Source: an uncultured Succinivibrio sp.
GTDB taxonomy: Bacteria > Pseudomonadota > Gammaproteobacteria > Enterobacterales > Succinivibrionaceae
Direction: 5' to 3'
Assembly: GCA_902785325.1 (NCBI GenBank)
Contig: CACZXZ010000011.1
Span: 1-53,026 of the forward strand
Length of the DNA: 53,026 bases
Both the position numbers and the translations under genes were made by a program. Positions 7,669 through 15,770 of the stretch are shown here, piece after piece. Within the stretch, counting starts at the first letter, position 1; every line of letters starts with the position of its first letter. The notes beneath the pieces were generated by a model. It was not told the DNA's origin and made no database searches. It saw nothing but the letters and a program-made list of their open reading frames with translations.

Positions 7669-8700
7669 ATGGATTGTACTGATTTATCAATAAACTCAGA
7701 AGCAGCTGTTAGACTTTGTGTTAGTAGAATTAAAGAAATCGAATCAAACAAGCTACCTGAATCAGTTTCATCTGAGTATATAAAGCAGCTTAATAGTTAT
7801 ATTTTTCAGAATATGAAAGATATTGGAATTGATTATCCTGCTGGTAAATTCAGGGAGCCTTCTAATACTGAAGATTTAAATCTGTCATATAGACCACTTA
7901 GCACTGGCGATGGTTTTTATTGCATGAGATCATTGCTTGATAAAGGTGCCGTTGAAAAATTTAACGCAACTCTGAACGAACTTAGTGTAGAAAATTTAAA
8001 AAAGTTGACTACAAAAGAGTTTGTCAAATCAATCAGTGACCTGTATGCCAGGTTAGACTATACACATCCATTTGTTGATGGAAATAGTAGAACCTTTAGA
8101 ACTTTTACTAAACAGGTTGCTAACAGTGCTGGATTTTTACTTGACTGGGATAAGACTGCTTCATCAGATCAGAATAGAGATGCTTTGTACTGTGCTAGAG
8201 GTATCTGTGCCAATAATCTTGCTCTTTCAGATCCTTCGCAGGCAAATTTTAAAGAATATATTCAAAACATGAATGAAGATATCTCATTTATTTCTGGTGG
8301 ATATGACATAAATCAGTTGCTTACTTCTTTAGATATGGTGATTCCAAATAGAGCTGTTGCCTTGAAGGAAAAAATAGAAGATTTATCACAGCCAATGCAA
8401 ACTGTAGATTTGATAAATATCATCTGTGATTTGAAGAAAAACTATCCAGAAATTGAAAAATCTGCAGATTCAATTAACAATTACATTCTTACTCTTTCTA
8501 AGAAAAAATCTACAGCTGAGACATTGGCTTTAACTTCTGAGATTTTGATACCATCCTTTTATAAATTTTTAAAAGATGGCTATCAAGATGGAAATGCTCA
8601 TTTACTTAATAAATATATTGATACGACTATCAATGAGAAAACAGATCTTGTCGAAAGCAAAAATATAGAAAAGCAGAATAAATCTGATTTAGAAAGGTAA
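7669..8700 (+). CDS. fic: Fic-domain protein (putative AMP-transferase toxin/effector)
   Basis: The 343-aa product contains a Fic motif HPFVDGNSRTFR at residues 133-144 (canonical HPFx(D/E)GNGRxxR), with catalytic H133. The second Gly of the GNGR anion hole is Ser. Fic enzymes usually transfer AMP from ATP to a target protein. The fold around the motif (YARLDYTHPF, TRTF, ALYCARGICANNLAL) resembles VbhT/BepA-type Fic cores. The C-terminal ~140 residues are helical and not a recognisable BID domain. It ends in DLER, the tag also seen on other element proteins, so delivery through the T4SS is suspected. Confidence 0.88.
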   Translation: MDCTDLSINSEAAVRLCVSRIKEIESNKLPESVSSEYIKQLNSYIFQNMKDIGIDYPAGKFREPSNTEDLNLSYRPLSTGDGFYCMRSLLDKGAVEKFNATLNELSVENLKKLTTKEFVKSISDLYARLDYTHPFVDGNSRTFRTFTKQVANSAGFLLDWDKTASSDQNRDALYCARGICANNLALSDPSQANFKEYIQNMNEDISFISGGYDINQLLTSLDMVIPNRAVALKEKIEDLSQPMQTVDLINIICDLKKNYPEIEKSADSINNYILTLSKKKSTAETLALTSEILIPSFYKFLKDGYQDGNAHLLNKYIDTTINEKTDLVESKNIEKQNKSDLER

Positions 8701-8714
8701 ATCAAACGTTTGAT
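8701..8714. promoter_or_regulatory. Perfect 14-bp palindrome downstream of fic
   Basis: ATCAAACGTTTGAT follows directly on the fic stop codon and is a perfect palindrome. It has no GC-rich stem or T-run, so it is a poor terminator and more like a binding site for a dimeric regulator, perhaps acting on the small gene at 8783. Function is not shown by the sequence. Confidence 0.35.
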
Positions 8715-8782
8715 GTAATCTTTACTGTCATCATAAATATGAACTCTTCCCAGTACAGAAAGATATTTTATAGGTGGACAAA

Positions 8783-8995
8783 ATGAATAGCAAAAATAGT
8801 TCTGAATCTAGGAATATCAGTCCTGGTCAGGATTTTTTTGAGAAAATGTGCAATCCTCGAATTTTGAGAGAAAATCTAAAAAAAGCAATTGAAAAAAGCT
8901 GGGCTGCAGGTGTACCTATCATAAGACAGGATAAGAAAGGCATTTACGAATTATATGCTGACGGCTCAAAAAAATATGTACGTTTATTTTCCTGA
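8783..8995 (+). CDS. Small putative antitoxin (70 aa), related to the gene at 36290
   Basis: The start was set at the ATG at 8783, preceded by AGGTGG, rather than an in-frame GTG at 8774. The C-terminal half (KSWAAGVPIIRQDKKGIYEL) is clearly related to the 63-aa protein at 36290-36481 (LDWQLGIPVMQADQDGIYEI); both end in a DG(S/T)KxY segment. Proteins of this type often sit beside zeta-toxin-like kinases as presumed antitoxins. Here it lies downstream of fic with no kinase beside it. Its role as an antitoxin is inference. Confidence 0.7.
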   Translation: MNSKNSSESRNISPGQDFFEKMCNPRILRENLKKAIEKSWAAGVPIIRQDKKGIYELYADGSKKYVRLFS

Positions 8996-9085
8996 GAATA
9001 GGAAATAGGTTTTATCTTTCTATGCCCTTCTTTTTATAGAAATTTACTTTTCCATCTTCTGGTTCAAATAACTTTATGTATAAAT

Positions 9086-9325
9086 CTACTGTTTTTTTGA
9101 ATAGTCTATCTTTTTTATCAATTCCTGAATAGCTTTTATCTTTCTATCAGGAATTCCTGCTCTGTTATACGCTAATTGTGAACTTCCATCTTCTCTAATC
9201 CAAAGTTTTGCAGTTTTAGAAGAGCCAACAAGGGCTTTTGGTGCAACATGAACGTGAAGAGGCTCTCCTTCATCTCTACTGCTAAAATAAACATATAGAC
9301 CTAACAGAAATTCAATTTCAGGCAT
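9086..9325 (-). CDS. DUF4160 protein (putative toxin of a TA pair)
   Basis: The 79-aa protein has the DUF4160 signature: a YVYFSSRDEGEPLHVHV block where small proteins of this family carry the conserved HxHV, then KLWIREDGS and a C-terminal helix with RAGIPDRKIKAIQELI. The gene begins two bases after the stop of the upstream gene at 9328, forming a two-gene operon. DUF4160 genes commonly pair with a short partner and are listed as putative toxin-antitoxin modules; activity is unproven. Confidence 0.8.
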   Translation of the reverse strand: MPEIEFLLGLYVYFSSRDEGEPLHVHVAPKALVGSSKTAKLWIREDGSSQLAYNRAGIPDRKIKAIQELIKKIDYSKKQ

Positions 9326-9327
9326 TT

Positions 9328-9600
9328 CTATCTACCGCCTTCAGAATAATATCTTGCCATGTCCCAAATGACATCTTTGCAATCAACTATGATATTTTTA
9401 ATATTTGCAAATTCTTCATCTGTATATCCTTCGAGCAAGGTTACATTTTCTTTTGGTAAGTACATTTCTAATTTTTTAAACTTACCAGTTGTAGTATCAG
9501 GTGATTCAGCATAAACTCTAACTTGTTCAATTCCATCGATCTTTTTTACTTCAGAGGTTAGAATATCCAATCCCTCCTCACCTAAAAAAGGAAACATCAT
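9328..9600 (-). CDS. Partner of the DUF4160 protein (90 aa)
   Basis: A longer frame is open upstream, but an excellent Shine-Dalgarno (GGAGG) lies just before paired ATGs, so the start is placed at 9600, giving 90 aa beginning MMFPFLGEEG. The product is acidic with alternating strands (GIEQVRVYAES, KKLEMYLPK) and a C-terminal helix. DUF4160 genes usually neighbour a small antitoxin-like gene such as DUF2442, which is the likely role here. I do not recognise the domain with certainty. Confidence 0.65.
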   Translation of the reverse strand: MMFPFLGEEGLDILTSEVKKIDGIEQVRVYAESPDTTTGKFKKLEMYLPKENVTLLEGYTDEEFANIKNIIVDCKDVIWDMARYYSEGGR

Positions 9601-9748
9601 AATACACCTCCAAAAATAAAAGCATCGCATACCTATAGTATACAAATAAAGACTCAAATTTTCTATTTTATACTAATAATTGTCATTTTTTAGGGGCTAC
9701 ACTTTTATTACAGTAATGTTAATACACAAATTTTGATTTGATTTATCA

Positions 9749-10687
9749 CTACTGTATTTCATCAATTTTGACTTTCATTTCTTCCCACTTTTCTTGTCTA
9801 TAATCACTTCGTTTGCTATTGATTAGATTAGTGAATCTAGTTAAGTTGATCTGAATTGTTTGTTTGTAAAGTTCTTTTATTTCATTTAGGTGAGAGTTTT
9901 TTAAAAATATTCTGAAGTCTATAGATTGATCTCCTGTGCTTTTTTCTATTTTTAGATTTCTAAACTCAATAAATATTTCAAGAAATGAATTTGTAGCAGA
10001 GGAAATTTGCTTTTTATTTTTTATATTTGTTGGCTCTAATTTTATATTTTTGCAATGAGCTAAAGCTTCTACTACAGGGTGCTTGTAGTCATCTATTACA
10101 AATTGCTTATAAATGCTGTGAGATTTTAGAATATTTGCAAAAGTCCAAGGTAAATTATTTAAGTAGGAAGAGCTGTAGTTATAGCCAGATGATATTAAAT
10201 ATTCTTTAAACATTTCTATTTTTTGTGTAGTAGAAAAAGAGATGCCAGTATCTTGTTCCAATACATAAAAGATCCTATCTAACTGGTTTTTTACTGTGTC
10301 AAGAATTGTGAGACTGAGAGGATCAGTATTTTTTCTCGTTTTAGAAACGTTTCCGAAAGAAGAATAATTACCAGAGGCTAAAATGCACCCCTTATATGAA
10401 GCTTCATCATATTGAGCAAGGCTAGGTATGCTCTTATTATAGTGCTTCATGTATGGTTGAGGAGACTTGCTATTTCTTGTCTCATATCCAACAAGCACTG
10501 TTGGGTTGTTACAGCAAGGACAAACTCCATGATATGTTGTTACTTCTCTACCATCCTTCTTTGTTGTCTGTATCCATGGTTTATTCTTTTCTGGAAGAGT
10601 ATCAAGAAAAGATTCAACAACCTTTGTAGGATCTGAATCTACTAGATATGTTTTACTTGAATTAATTTTTAACTTATATTCTCTCAA
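9749..10687 (-). CDS. Hypothetical protein with a CxxC zinc-type motif (312 aa)
   Basis: The start is a TTG at 10687 with GAGG five bases upstream. The N-terminal ~110 residues contain a HGVCPCCNNPTVLVGY segment, suggesting a zinc ribbon or knuckle, plus PYMKHYN and YKGCILASG, which could provide the remaining ligands. Residues 120-312 are predicted helical with no recognisable motif. It is a stand-alone minus-strand gene in the cargo island. I cannot assign a function; a defence or anti-defence protein would fit the context but that is a guess. Confidence 0.6.
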   Translation of the reverse strand: MREYKLKINSSKTYLVDSDPTKVVESFLDTLPEKNKPWIQTTKKDGREVTTYHGVCPCCNNPTVLVGYETRNSKSPQPYMKHYNKSIPSLAQYDEASYKGCILASGNYSSFGNVSKTRKNTDPLSLTILDTVKNQLDRIFYVLEQDTGISFSTTQKIEMFKEYLISSGYNYSSSYLNNLPWTFANILKSHSIYKQFVIDDYKHPVVEALAHCKNIKLEPTNIKNKKQISSATNSFLEIFIEFRNLKIEKSTGDQSIDFRIFLKNSHLNEIKELYKQTIQINLTRFTNLINSKRSDYRQEKWEEMKVKIDEIQ

Positions 10688-10718
10688 GTTAGCCTCGATA
10701 TGTCATTTACACCATATT

Positions 10719-10818
10719 GTAAGTTTTATTGTCTGATTAATCGCTTTTAAGTTCAATTCTTAAATGTTCTATATTTGGATGAGATCTTCTGTAAGATTTT
10801 GTAATGATGGATTTTACC
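10719..10818 (-). pseudogene. Duplicated 3' fragment of the 94-aa gene at 11648
   Basis: Bases 10719-10790 repeat 11629-11702 almost exactly, with one single-base indel and two substitutions over the central ~60 bases. On the minus strand this copy encodes PNIEHLRIELKSD and a stop, the same C-terminus as the gene at 11648-11932 (PNIEYLRIELKSD). A short frame from an ATG at about 10818 reads MVKSIITKSYRR before joining it. It is most simply a truncated copy left when the DUF285 gene was inserted or the region was duplicated. Confidence 0.65.
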
Positions 10819-10828
10819 ATCTTTCTGC

Positions 10829-11491
10829 TCAACCCCCCTGCGCCTTTGACTGTCTGAATTGCTCTAAATCTTCAGCTCCATAAGGCTTGTTTGAAAGATC
10901 CCAATTATCGAGGGGCTGGTTGAAGTTCTTTGCGCCATAGAACATGCCGTACATATTGCTTACCTTTGACACGTCCCAGTTGCCAATCGGCTGGTTGAAG
11001 CTCTTTGCACCATCTAACATACAACTCATATCTTTAACCTTTGACACGTTCCACTTTTCAAGGAGCTGGTTGAACTTCTCTGCGCCTTTGAACATGCCGT
11101 ACATATTGGTTACTTTTGAGACATCCCAATTTCCAATCGGCTGGTTGAAGTTCTTTGCCCCCCAGAACATGCCTGACATACTTTCAACATTCGACACATC
11201 CCAATTGTCAATCGGCTGGTTGAAGTTCTTAGCTACATAGAACATGAGTGACATATCTTTTACCTTTGACACGTCCCAATCAGCAATCCCATTAAACTGC
11301 TTATTGGTGCGTTTTGAATATTCAAACAGACCTTTAATCCCACCATTTTCATCTTCAGAATTAAGTGCTGTAATCTCTTTACCTAGAACAACTCTGTCCA
11401 AAGGATTATCTGGATTGTCGCAGTATGTCTTTAGTGCTTCATAACTGTGAAAAACAAGCTTGCCATTCTCTAACTGGTCAATTTCTTCCAT
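10829..11491 (-). CDS. DUF285/BspA-type repeat protein (220 aa)
   Basis: About five 25-residue repeats with the pattern FNQPIxNWDVSxVxxMxxMFxGAxx cover residues 65-190; this is the lipoprotein Q / DUF285 repeat found in BspA-like proteins. The start has AAGGAGAT upstream. The N-terminus (MEEIDQLENGKLVF) has no signal peptide, and the C-terminus lacks an anchor, so unlike most BspA-like proteins it seems cytoplasmic. Such repeats mediate protein interactions. The gene sits between two copies of a 3' gene fragment, hinting at recent insertion. Function unknown. Confidence 0.85.
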   Translation of the reverse strand: MEEIDQLENGKLVFHSYEALKTYCDNPDNPLDRVVLGKEITALNSEDENGGIKGLFEYSKRTNKQFNGIADWDVSKVKDMSLMFYVAKNFNQPIDNWDVSNVESMSGMFWGAKNFNQPIGNWDVSKVTNMYGMFKGAEKFNQLLEKWNVSKVKDMSCMLDGAKSFNQPIGNWDVSKVSNMYGMFYGAKNFNQPLDNWDLSNKPYGAEDLEQFRQSKAQGG

Positions 11492-11647
11492 TTTTTAAAT
11501 CTCCTTAAAAAGAATGAGTAACTGCTCCAAAATCGCAACTTACGAAACTCCCCATTTTTCCTTTTAATTGCATTGTACTGTTATGTTCAAAAAATCTTTA
11601 AATTTCAGAACGTAACAGTATTTCTTTAGTAAGTTTTACTTGTCTGA

Positions 11648-11932
11648 TTAATCACTTTTAAGTTCAATTCTTAAATATTCTATATTTGGATAGAGGGCTT
11701 CTAATTGGTTCCACCAGCATTCTTCGATTTCTGGAACTTGGCCTTCAGCTTCAGCAATAAGTAAACATTCAAGGATCTTTGATAGAGGAATATGAAAAAG
11801 GACATCTCCGTTTTTAAATGTAAATACTAAATTTTCTCCACAGTTTTCGCAGAAGATTTTATTGATCCTGTTTTGGTCATTTGAAATAAGATTCTTTAAA
11901 GTATGAATAGCATTTTTCTTATCTGGTTTCAT
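11648..11932 (-). CDS. Hypothetical protein with CxxC motif (94 aa)
   Basis: The small protein carries FCENCGENLVF at residues 28-38, which may bind zinc or be redox active, and an acidic C-terminal half ending YPNIEYLRIELKSD. Its last ~20 codons and downstream bases are duplicated at 10719-10790. It lies just downstream of the terminator that ends the 12000-15770 operon, so it probably has its own promoter. No family recognised. Confidence 0.55.
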   Translation of the reverse strand: MKPDKKNAIHTLKNLISNDQNRINKIFCENCGENLVFTFKNGDVLFHIPLSKILECLLIAEAEGQVPEIEECWWNQLEALYPNIEYLRIELKSD

Positions 11933-11944
11933 TCTTAAACTCTT

Positions 11945-11974
11945 AAGAAAAAACTTCCTCAGAAAAGAGGAAGT
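11945..11974 (-). terminator. Intrinsic terminator of the 15770-12000 minus-strand operon
   Basis: On the minus strand an 8-bp perfect stem (ACTTCCTC / GAGGAAGT, bases 11953-11960 and 11967-11974) with a 6-base loop is followed by a run of T residues. It lies 26 bases after the stop of the 99-aa gene. Confidence 0.85.
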
Positions 11975-11999
11975 AAAGTTGGCAAATTAGAAATTATGA

Positions 12000-12299
12000 T
12001 TAAAACTCATCTGGATATGCTTTTTTGGCTTCCGTCAGGTTGTACTCTTGAATGGCTTTGAATCCAAATCTAGTTTTAGCACTTAACATGACGTTAGCAG
12101 GGGCAGGAAGTTTCAGAAGTAAATTTTCTGATTCTTCAATTTTTCCTGCTTTTCGAAGATCAATAGCATCTCTAAAAATAGCCTCCTGTTGCTCTTTTGT
12201 CATTTCGATGTCGTATTTTTTACGACATTCAAAGTATTCATTCCAGTCAGCATCGGTCATTTTATAGTTGTCAACTAAAGGCATTTTTGGTGTAGTCAT
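12000..12299 (-). CDS. Small acidic partner protein A (99 aa, YPDEF end)
   Basis: This protein is a clear paralogue of the one at 32858-33172. Both share MTxxxWxxYxxCRxKYDIEMT near the start, LSAK...GF(K/R)AI and the end AKKxYPDEF. Its ATG directly follows the TAA of the 470-aa gene, and its Shine-Dalgarno (GGAG) is formed by the last codons of that gene, so translation is coupled. Both paralogues sit next to a large unknown protein ending in D(L/I)ER. I infer a dedicated chaperone or immunity protein for that neighbour; nothing in the sequence proves which. Confidence 0.8.
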   Translation of the reverse strand: MTTPKMPLVDNYKMTDADWNEYFECRKKYDIEMTKEQQEAIFRDAIDLRKAGKIEESENLLLKLPAPANVMLSAKTRFGFKAIQEYNLTEAKKAYPDEF

Positions 12300-13712
12300 T
12301 TATCTCTCCAGATCTTTGTTTTGGTTATGGGCTCCTGCAAGACGAGGATTCATCTGCATGCTCATTCCTGAATTGTGCTGTAGCTTAGTTTGTGGCTCTG
12401 CTGCTTTTACTAAATTCTGAGCAAGTGCTGCTTTATAAAGTGCGTTGATAAATTCTGCCTGGCGAGCATTGAAGTTGTAATAAACGCCAAGAGCCCTGTT
12501 TGTTATTGGGTAAACTTTTCCATTTGGTGACATCAGATAGGCATATACAGGCTTGTCTTTGTACTGCATGCTGATATTAAAGCCTTTATTTCGATTTCTT
12601 AATGCCTCTCTCATGCTTCTGCCAAATTCCCATAGCCAGGTTTTTTGTGCTGCAATAAACCTTTCGTTGGCCATTCCTATTCCTCTCATTACAGCATGAG
12701 CTAAACCTTCGCCTTTTTTGCTAATATTGAGTTTTACATTTTCTCCATCTTTTTGGAGTTTCATCTTCATGTCACCTGATTTGACTGTCATCTTGAAATT
12801 ATCAGTCATCATCCCTGCTGGCATTACTTCAGTGAAAGGATTCATGAAGAGATTCTGTTCGAAAACAGGATAGGTGAGAAAGGATTTTCCTGGTTGAACA
12901 ATATTTGCTGCCATCTGCTGTGCCTGATTGTCAAGACAGAGACGAACAGCATCTTGAGGAAGGCCATCCTGAAATTCAGTGTTTGGATCAAGTATTACAG
13001 GAAGATAAGGATTTTCAGTTTGAATATAAGGCAACTGAATAGGACTCTCATCGGTAATGACTTCAGTATCAGGTGTTTTTTGTAATGAACTTAAGTCTCT
13101 GATTGCATTTGTCTGCATCTCAATTCTGTCAGCACCATCAGAGAGATCCTGCTCATTATCCATTAGCTCGTGTTTATTTGTGAGCTCCCAATCAGCTTCA
13201 ATTATTTCATTTACATTCTTTTGTTCATGATCTGCAGGTAGAACTTCAGGAAGCAGTTCAATTTCATCAATTGCTGCTTTTTCTAAAACTGCATTTTTCT
13301 CCATAATTGGATAAAAAGCTTCAGGATCTTTTTCTGCATGATTGCATTCGTTAGTAAAGCCTATGAGTTTTATCTGCTCGTCAAGACTTGCAGGTGATTT
13401 ATCCTCCAACGCTGCTTTAATGTCGTTTCCTGAAAGTCCCAAGTAATACTGCATACACTCAAGACTATCTAATGCTTTCTGTTTGTTTTCAAGCTGCTGT
13501 GGACTTAACTCAGTTTCATCTTTACTGATGATTTCAGGCTCTATTGGAACTTCTTTAGTAAACCATTGAGATTTAACAGCAATCACAATATCTTTGATCA
13601 GCTCTTTGCTGCTTGAAAGAGAGTCATGAATACCTGCTCCAATGCCATGCAGATCTTCTTTAAGATTATCCTTGTGAGATACTCTTGAAGCAGTTCCATC
13701 AATCGTCGCCAT
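12300..13712 (-). CDS. Unknown protein with DLER C-terminus (470 aa), candidate T4SS cargo
   Basis: No enzymatic family is recognisable. The N-terminal ~220 residues are acidic and helical. A GLPQDAV motif at residues 250-256 matches GLPLDSV in the 275-aa protein at 33162. Residues 300-430 look globular (MKMKLQKDGENVKLNISKKG, WEFGRSMREALRNRN, YAYLMSPNGKVYPITNRALG). It ends NKDLER. There is no signal peptide or membrane segment. It is the third gene of an operon with an ArdC-like protein and is coupled to partner protein A. Together these suggest a protein delivered to recipients; its activity there is unknown. Confidence 0.75.
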   Translation of the reverse strand: MATIDGTASRVSHKDNLKEDLHGIGAGIHDSLSSSKELIKDIVIAVKSQWFTKEVPIEPEIISKDETELSPQQLENKQKALDSLECMQYYLGLSGNDIKAALEDKSPASLDEQIKLIGFTNECNHAEKDPEAFYPIMEKNAVLEKAAIDEIELLPEVLPADHEQKNVNEIIEADWELTNKHELMDNEQDLSDGADRIEMQTNAIRDLSSLQKTPDTEVITDESPIQLPYIQTENPYLPVILDPNTEFQDGLPQDAVRLCLDNQAQQMAANIVQPGKSFLTYPVFEQNLFMNPFTEVMPAGMMTDNFKMTVKSGDMKMKLQKDGENVKLNISKKGEGLAHAVMRGIGMANERFIAAQKTWLWEFGRSMREALRNRNKGFNISMQYKDKPVYAYLMSPNGKVYPITNRALGVYYNFNARQAEFINALYKAALAQNLVKAAEPQTKLQHNSGMSMQMNPRLAGAHNQNKDLER

Positions 13713-13729
13713 TTTTTACTCCTTTGTCT

Positions 13730-15538
13730 TTATCGTTCTATATCAGCTGATTTATGTGCAGTGAAAATTGATTGCGTACCAGTAGCTTTTTCTGTTTCTG
13801 CTGCAGGTACAGGTGCAGCATATTTCTCAAAAACTGGAACAATATGCTCTTTGTAATCAGCAAAAGATGCTTTTCTTTCTTTTAGTTCTTTTTGTTGAGA
13901 GTACTCAGAAGTGTACATATAGTCTTCCTCCCCCTTCAAAATGCTATCAATGTAATCCTTGATGTGAGTTGAAAGATCGGAATTTGCAGGTTCACTTCCT
14001 AAGTCATATCTAAAATGCTCATAGCTTTCATCTTTAAATCCGATGCCAGAGTCATCCTTTTTGAAGTAAAGAACTGAAAACTTTGATTTGTCATAACCAC
14101 TATCAAGAGGATAGTTATTGTTCATTTCTTGAACTACTTCATTTGCTTTACTTAATGGAAGAAACCTGTTTTTACCAAAGGATTTGTTTAATTTTCCACT
14201 TTCAGACCAATGAAGATATGCCATAGGAGGCATTTCTCCCTTTAGAGTCTGGCTTAAAGTTTTTGGATCATTAGCAATAGCATCAACAAGACGTTCTACA
14301 GACCACTCTTCACGCTCTTCTCTAGTTTTTGAGTTTCCTTCTGGAACAATAATTTTGCTGTAGATTTTTTCAAAAGTATCAAAATCTAAATTTTTGAAAT
14401 AGCCTTGTTCTTTTCCCTGACTGTAGATTTCCTTATGATCTTTAGCAACATCTTCTAAATCAGAACTTAACTGCTTAATCAGATCGGAATTTTCTCTTTG
14501 TTCAGTCAATGCCTTAGCATCAGTTATAGCTGTATCAAGGTTCTGTTGTGTGATAGGCTCTGAATCAGTTAAAAGTTTTTGTGCCTGACATGCTTCCTTA
14601 GCTTTAATGTATTCAGGATCAAAGCTCATGATAAAGTCAGAGATTTTTTCTGCATCACTTGCTGCTTTAAGAATTTCCTTTGGCTCTTTCTTTAAAACTT
14701 CGACCCAGCTTTTTATATATGCTTTATGGTTATCAGCAATTTTAGGCTCAATGCCTAACTGCATACAGAGCATGGCACTTGCAATTTCAGCTCTTAGTTC
14801 TTCTCTGGCATATCCAGGAGAGCCAAATTTTCCTGTCAATGGTCTGTCTAATCTAGATTTATGACCAGTCCAATGCCCAAGTTCATGCAGAGCTGTTGCA
14901 TAATAATCAGTTGGATCTTTATATTGTGTTTTTAATGGTAGCTCAATTGAATCTGTTGCAGGTCTGTAGCATGGTGTTTGACAGGTTAATTCATTTTTGA
15001 TGTCAGCTTTTGATGCTACAAGAATGTTTTCTGCTTTTTCATTTGGCGACCATTTATGATCTGGCTGTTCAACTTCTGGTAATTTAGGTAGATTTAAACC
15101 TTCAAACTGTTCGACATTAAAAACCATAAAAGGCTTAGGAAACATTTTTTCTTCGTATTGTTTCAGCCCATTTTCGTCAAGAATTGGATTACCTTCTTCA
15201 TCCTTAACTACAACTTGAGTAGGCTTGAAATTGAACCCCCAGATGCAGTGCTCGCCTTTTTTGACTTTACCTCCGAGCTCATTAGCCTGAGCCATTGTCA
15301 TAAAGCGAGGATCTGTATATCCTCTCATGTAACTTTGAAGTGCAAAGTTAAATGAGTTCATGCCCCTATATACTGTTCCAGATGCAGGATTGAAAGGTTT
15401 AATGTAGCTGAACTTATCAAAGCCAGATCTCCAAGGAAGAGTTTCCTCTTCAAGTGCTTTGATAAAGACATCTGCTATTTCTTTTGCAGTGTCAGTGTAA
15501 TGATCTTTCTTCTGAAAGTTTTTCTTATTGTAAGCCAT
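13730..15538 (-). CDS. ardC: ArdC-like antirestriction protein with zincin domain and long C-terminal extension
   Basis: The 602-aa product starts with an ArdC/TraC-primase-type single-stranded DNA-binding domain (residues ~15-110; ETLPWRSGF, YRGMNSFNFAL, GGKVKKGEHCIWGF). A zincin-like metallopeptidase domain follows with HELGH at 218-222 and REELRAE at 245-251, whose Glu would be the third ligand. ArdC proteins inhibit restriction of incoming DNA; the related TraC domain of RP4 primase is known to enter the recipient. Residues ~290-602 are an extra half not found in ordinary ~300-aa ArdC, and the protein ends SADIER. It is preceded by a 75-aa gene and followed by the 470-aa unknown. Confidence 0.88.
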   Translation of the reverse strand: MAYNKKNFQKKDHYTDTAKEIADVFIKALEEETLPWRSGFDKFSYIKPFNPASGTVYRGMNSFNFALQSYMRGYTDPRFMTMAQANELGGKVKKGEHCIWGFNFKPTQVVVKDEEGNPILDENGLKQYEEKMFPKPFMVFNVEQFEGLNLPKLPEVEQPDHKWSPNEKAENILVASKADIKNELTCQTPCYRPATDSIELPLKTQYKDPTDYYATALHELGHWTGHKSRLDRPLTGKFGSPGYAREELRAEIASAMLCMQLGIEPKIADNHKAYIKSWVEVLKKEPKEILKAASDAEKISDFIMSFDPEYIKAKEACQAQKLLTDSEPITQQNLDTAITDAKALTEQRENSDLIKQLSSDLEDVAKDHKEIYSQGKEQGYFKNLDFDTFEKIYSKIIVPEGNSKTREEREEWSVERLVDAIANDPKTLSQTLKGEMPPMAYLHWSESGKLNKSFGKNRFLPLSKANEVVQEMNNNYPLDSGYDKSKFSVLYFKKDDSGIGFKDESYEHFRYDLGSEPANSDLSTHIKDYIDSILKGEEDYMYTSEYSQQKELKERKASFADYKEHIVPVFEKYAAPVPAAETEKATGTQSIFTAHKSADIER

Positions 15539-15542
15539 GAGA

Positions 15543-15770
15543 TTAAACCTCTTCAGCAGCTAAGAGTAATTCTGCCTCTGCATCTTCTTCTGCTATCTCC
15601 TGCTGAGACCTAACATCGTTATCAGAGTAGCCGACAGCTTCAGCTTCCTCTCTTGTTATGAATAATTCAGGAGCAGTTTCTGCAAGCTGCTGGATCCTTC
15701 TATTTAATCTGTCAGCTAGAACATTGTTGCTTATAGCAGCAGCTACGCTTCTGTTAATTTGTTCTGTCAT
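15543..15770 (-). CDS. Small acidic protein upstream of ardC (75 aa)
   Basis: The 75-aa protein, MTEQINRSVAAAISNNVLAD and on, ends in an acidic tail (EEDAEAELLLAAEEV). It is four bases upstream of the ardC start and is the first gene of the minus-strand operon; AAGGA lies ten bases before its ATG. No family recognised. It could be an operon regulator or a partner of the ArdC-like protein. Confidence 0.65.
   Translation of the reverse strand: MTEQINRSVAAAISNNVLADRLNRRIQQLAETAPELFITREEAEAVGYSDNDVRSQQEIAEEDAEAELLLAAEEV

Noticed and set aside
10944-11240. 98-aa plus-strand ORF with repeated SQLPIGWLKFFAP units
   Set aside because: It is the antisense shadow of the DUF285 repeat gene; its repeats come from the 75-bp repeats on the other strand and there is no Shine-Dalgarno.
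12300-12314. Glu-Arg endings explained by a need for a GAG-AGA Shine-Dalgarno for the next gene
   Set aside because: This works only for the 470-aa gene; the other four proteins use different codons and have no gene directly downstream needing that site.
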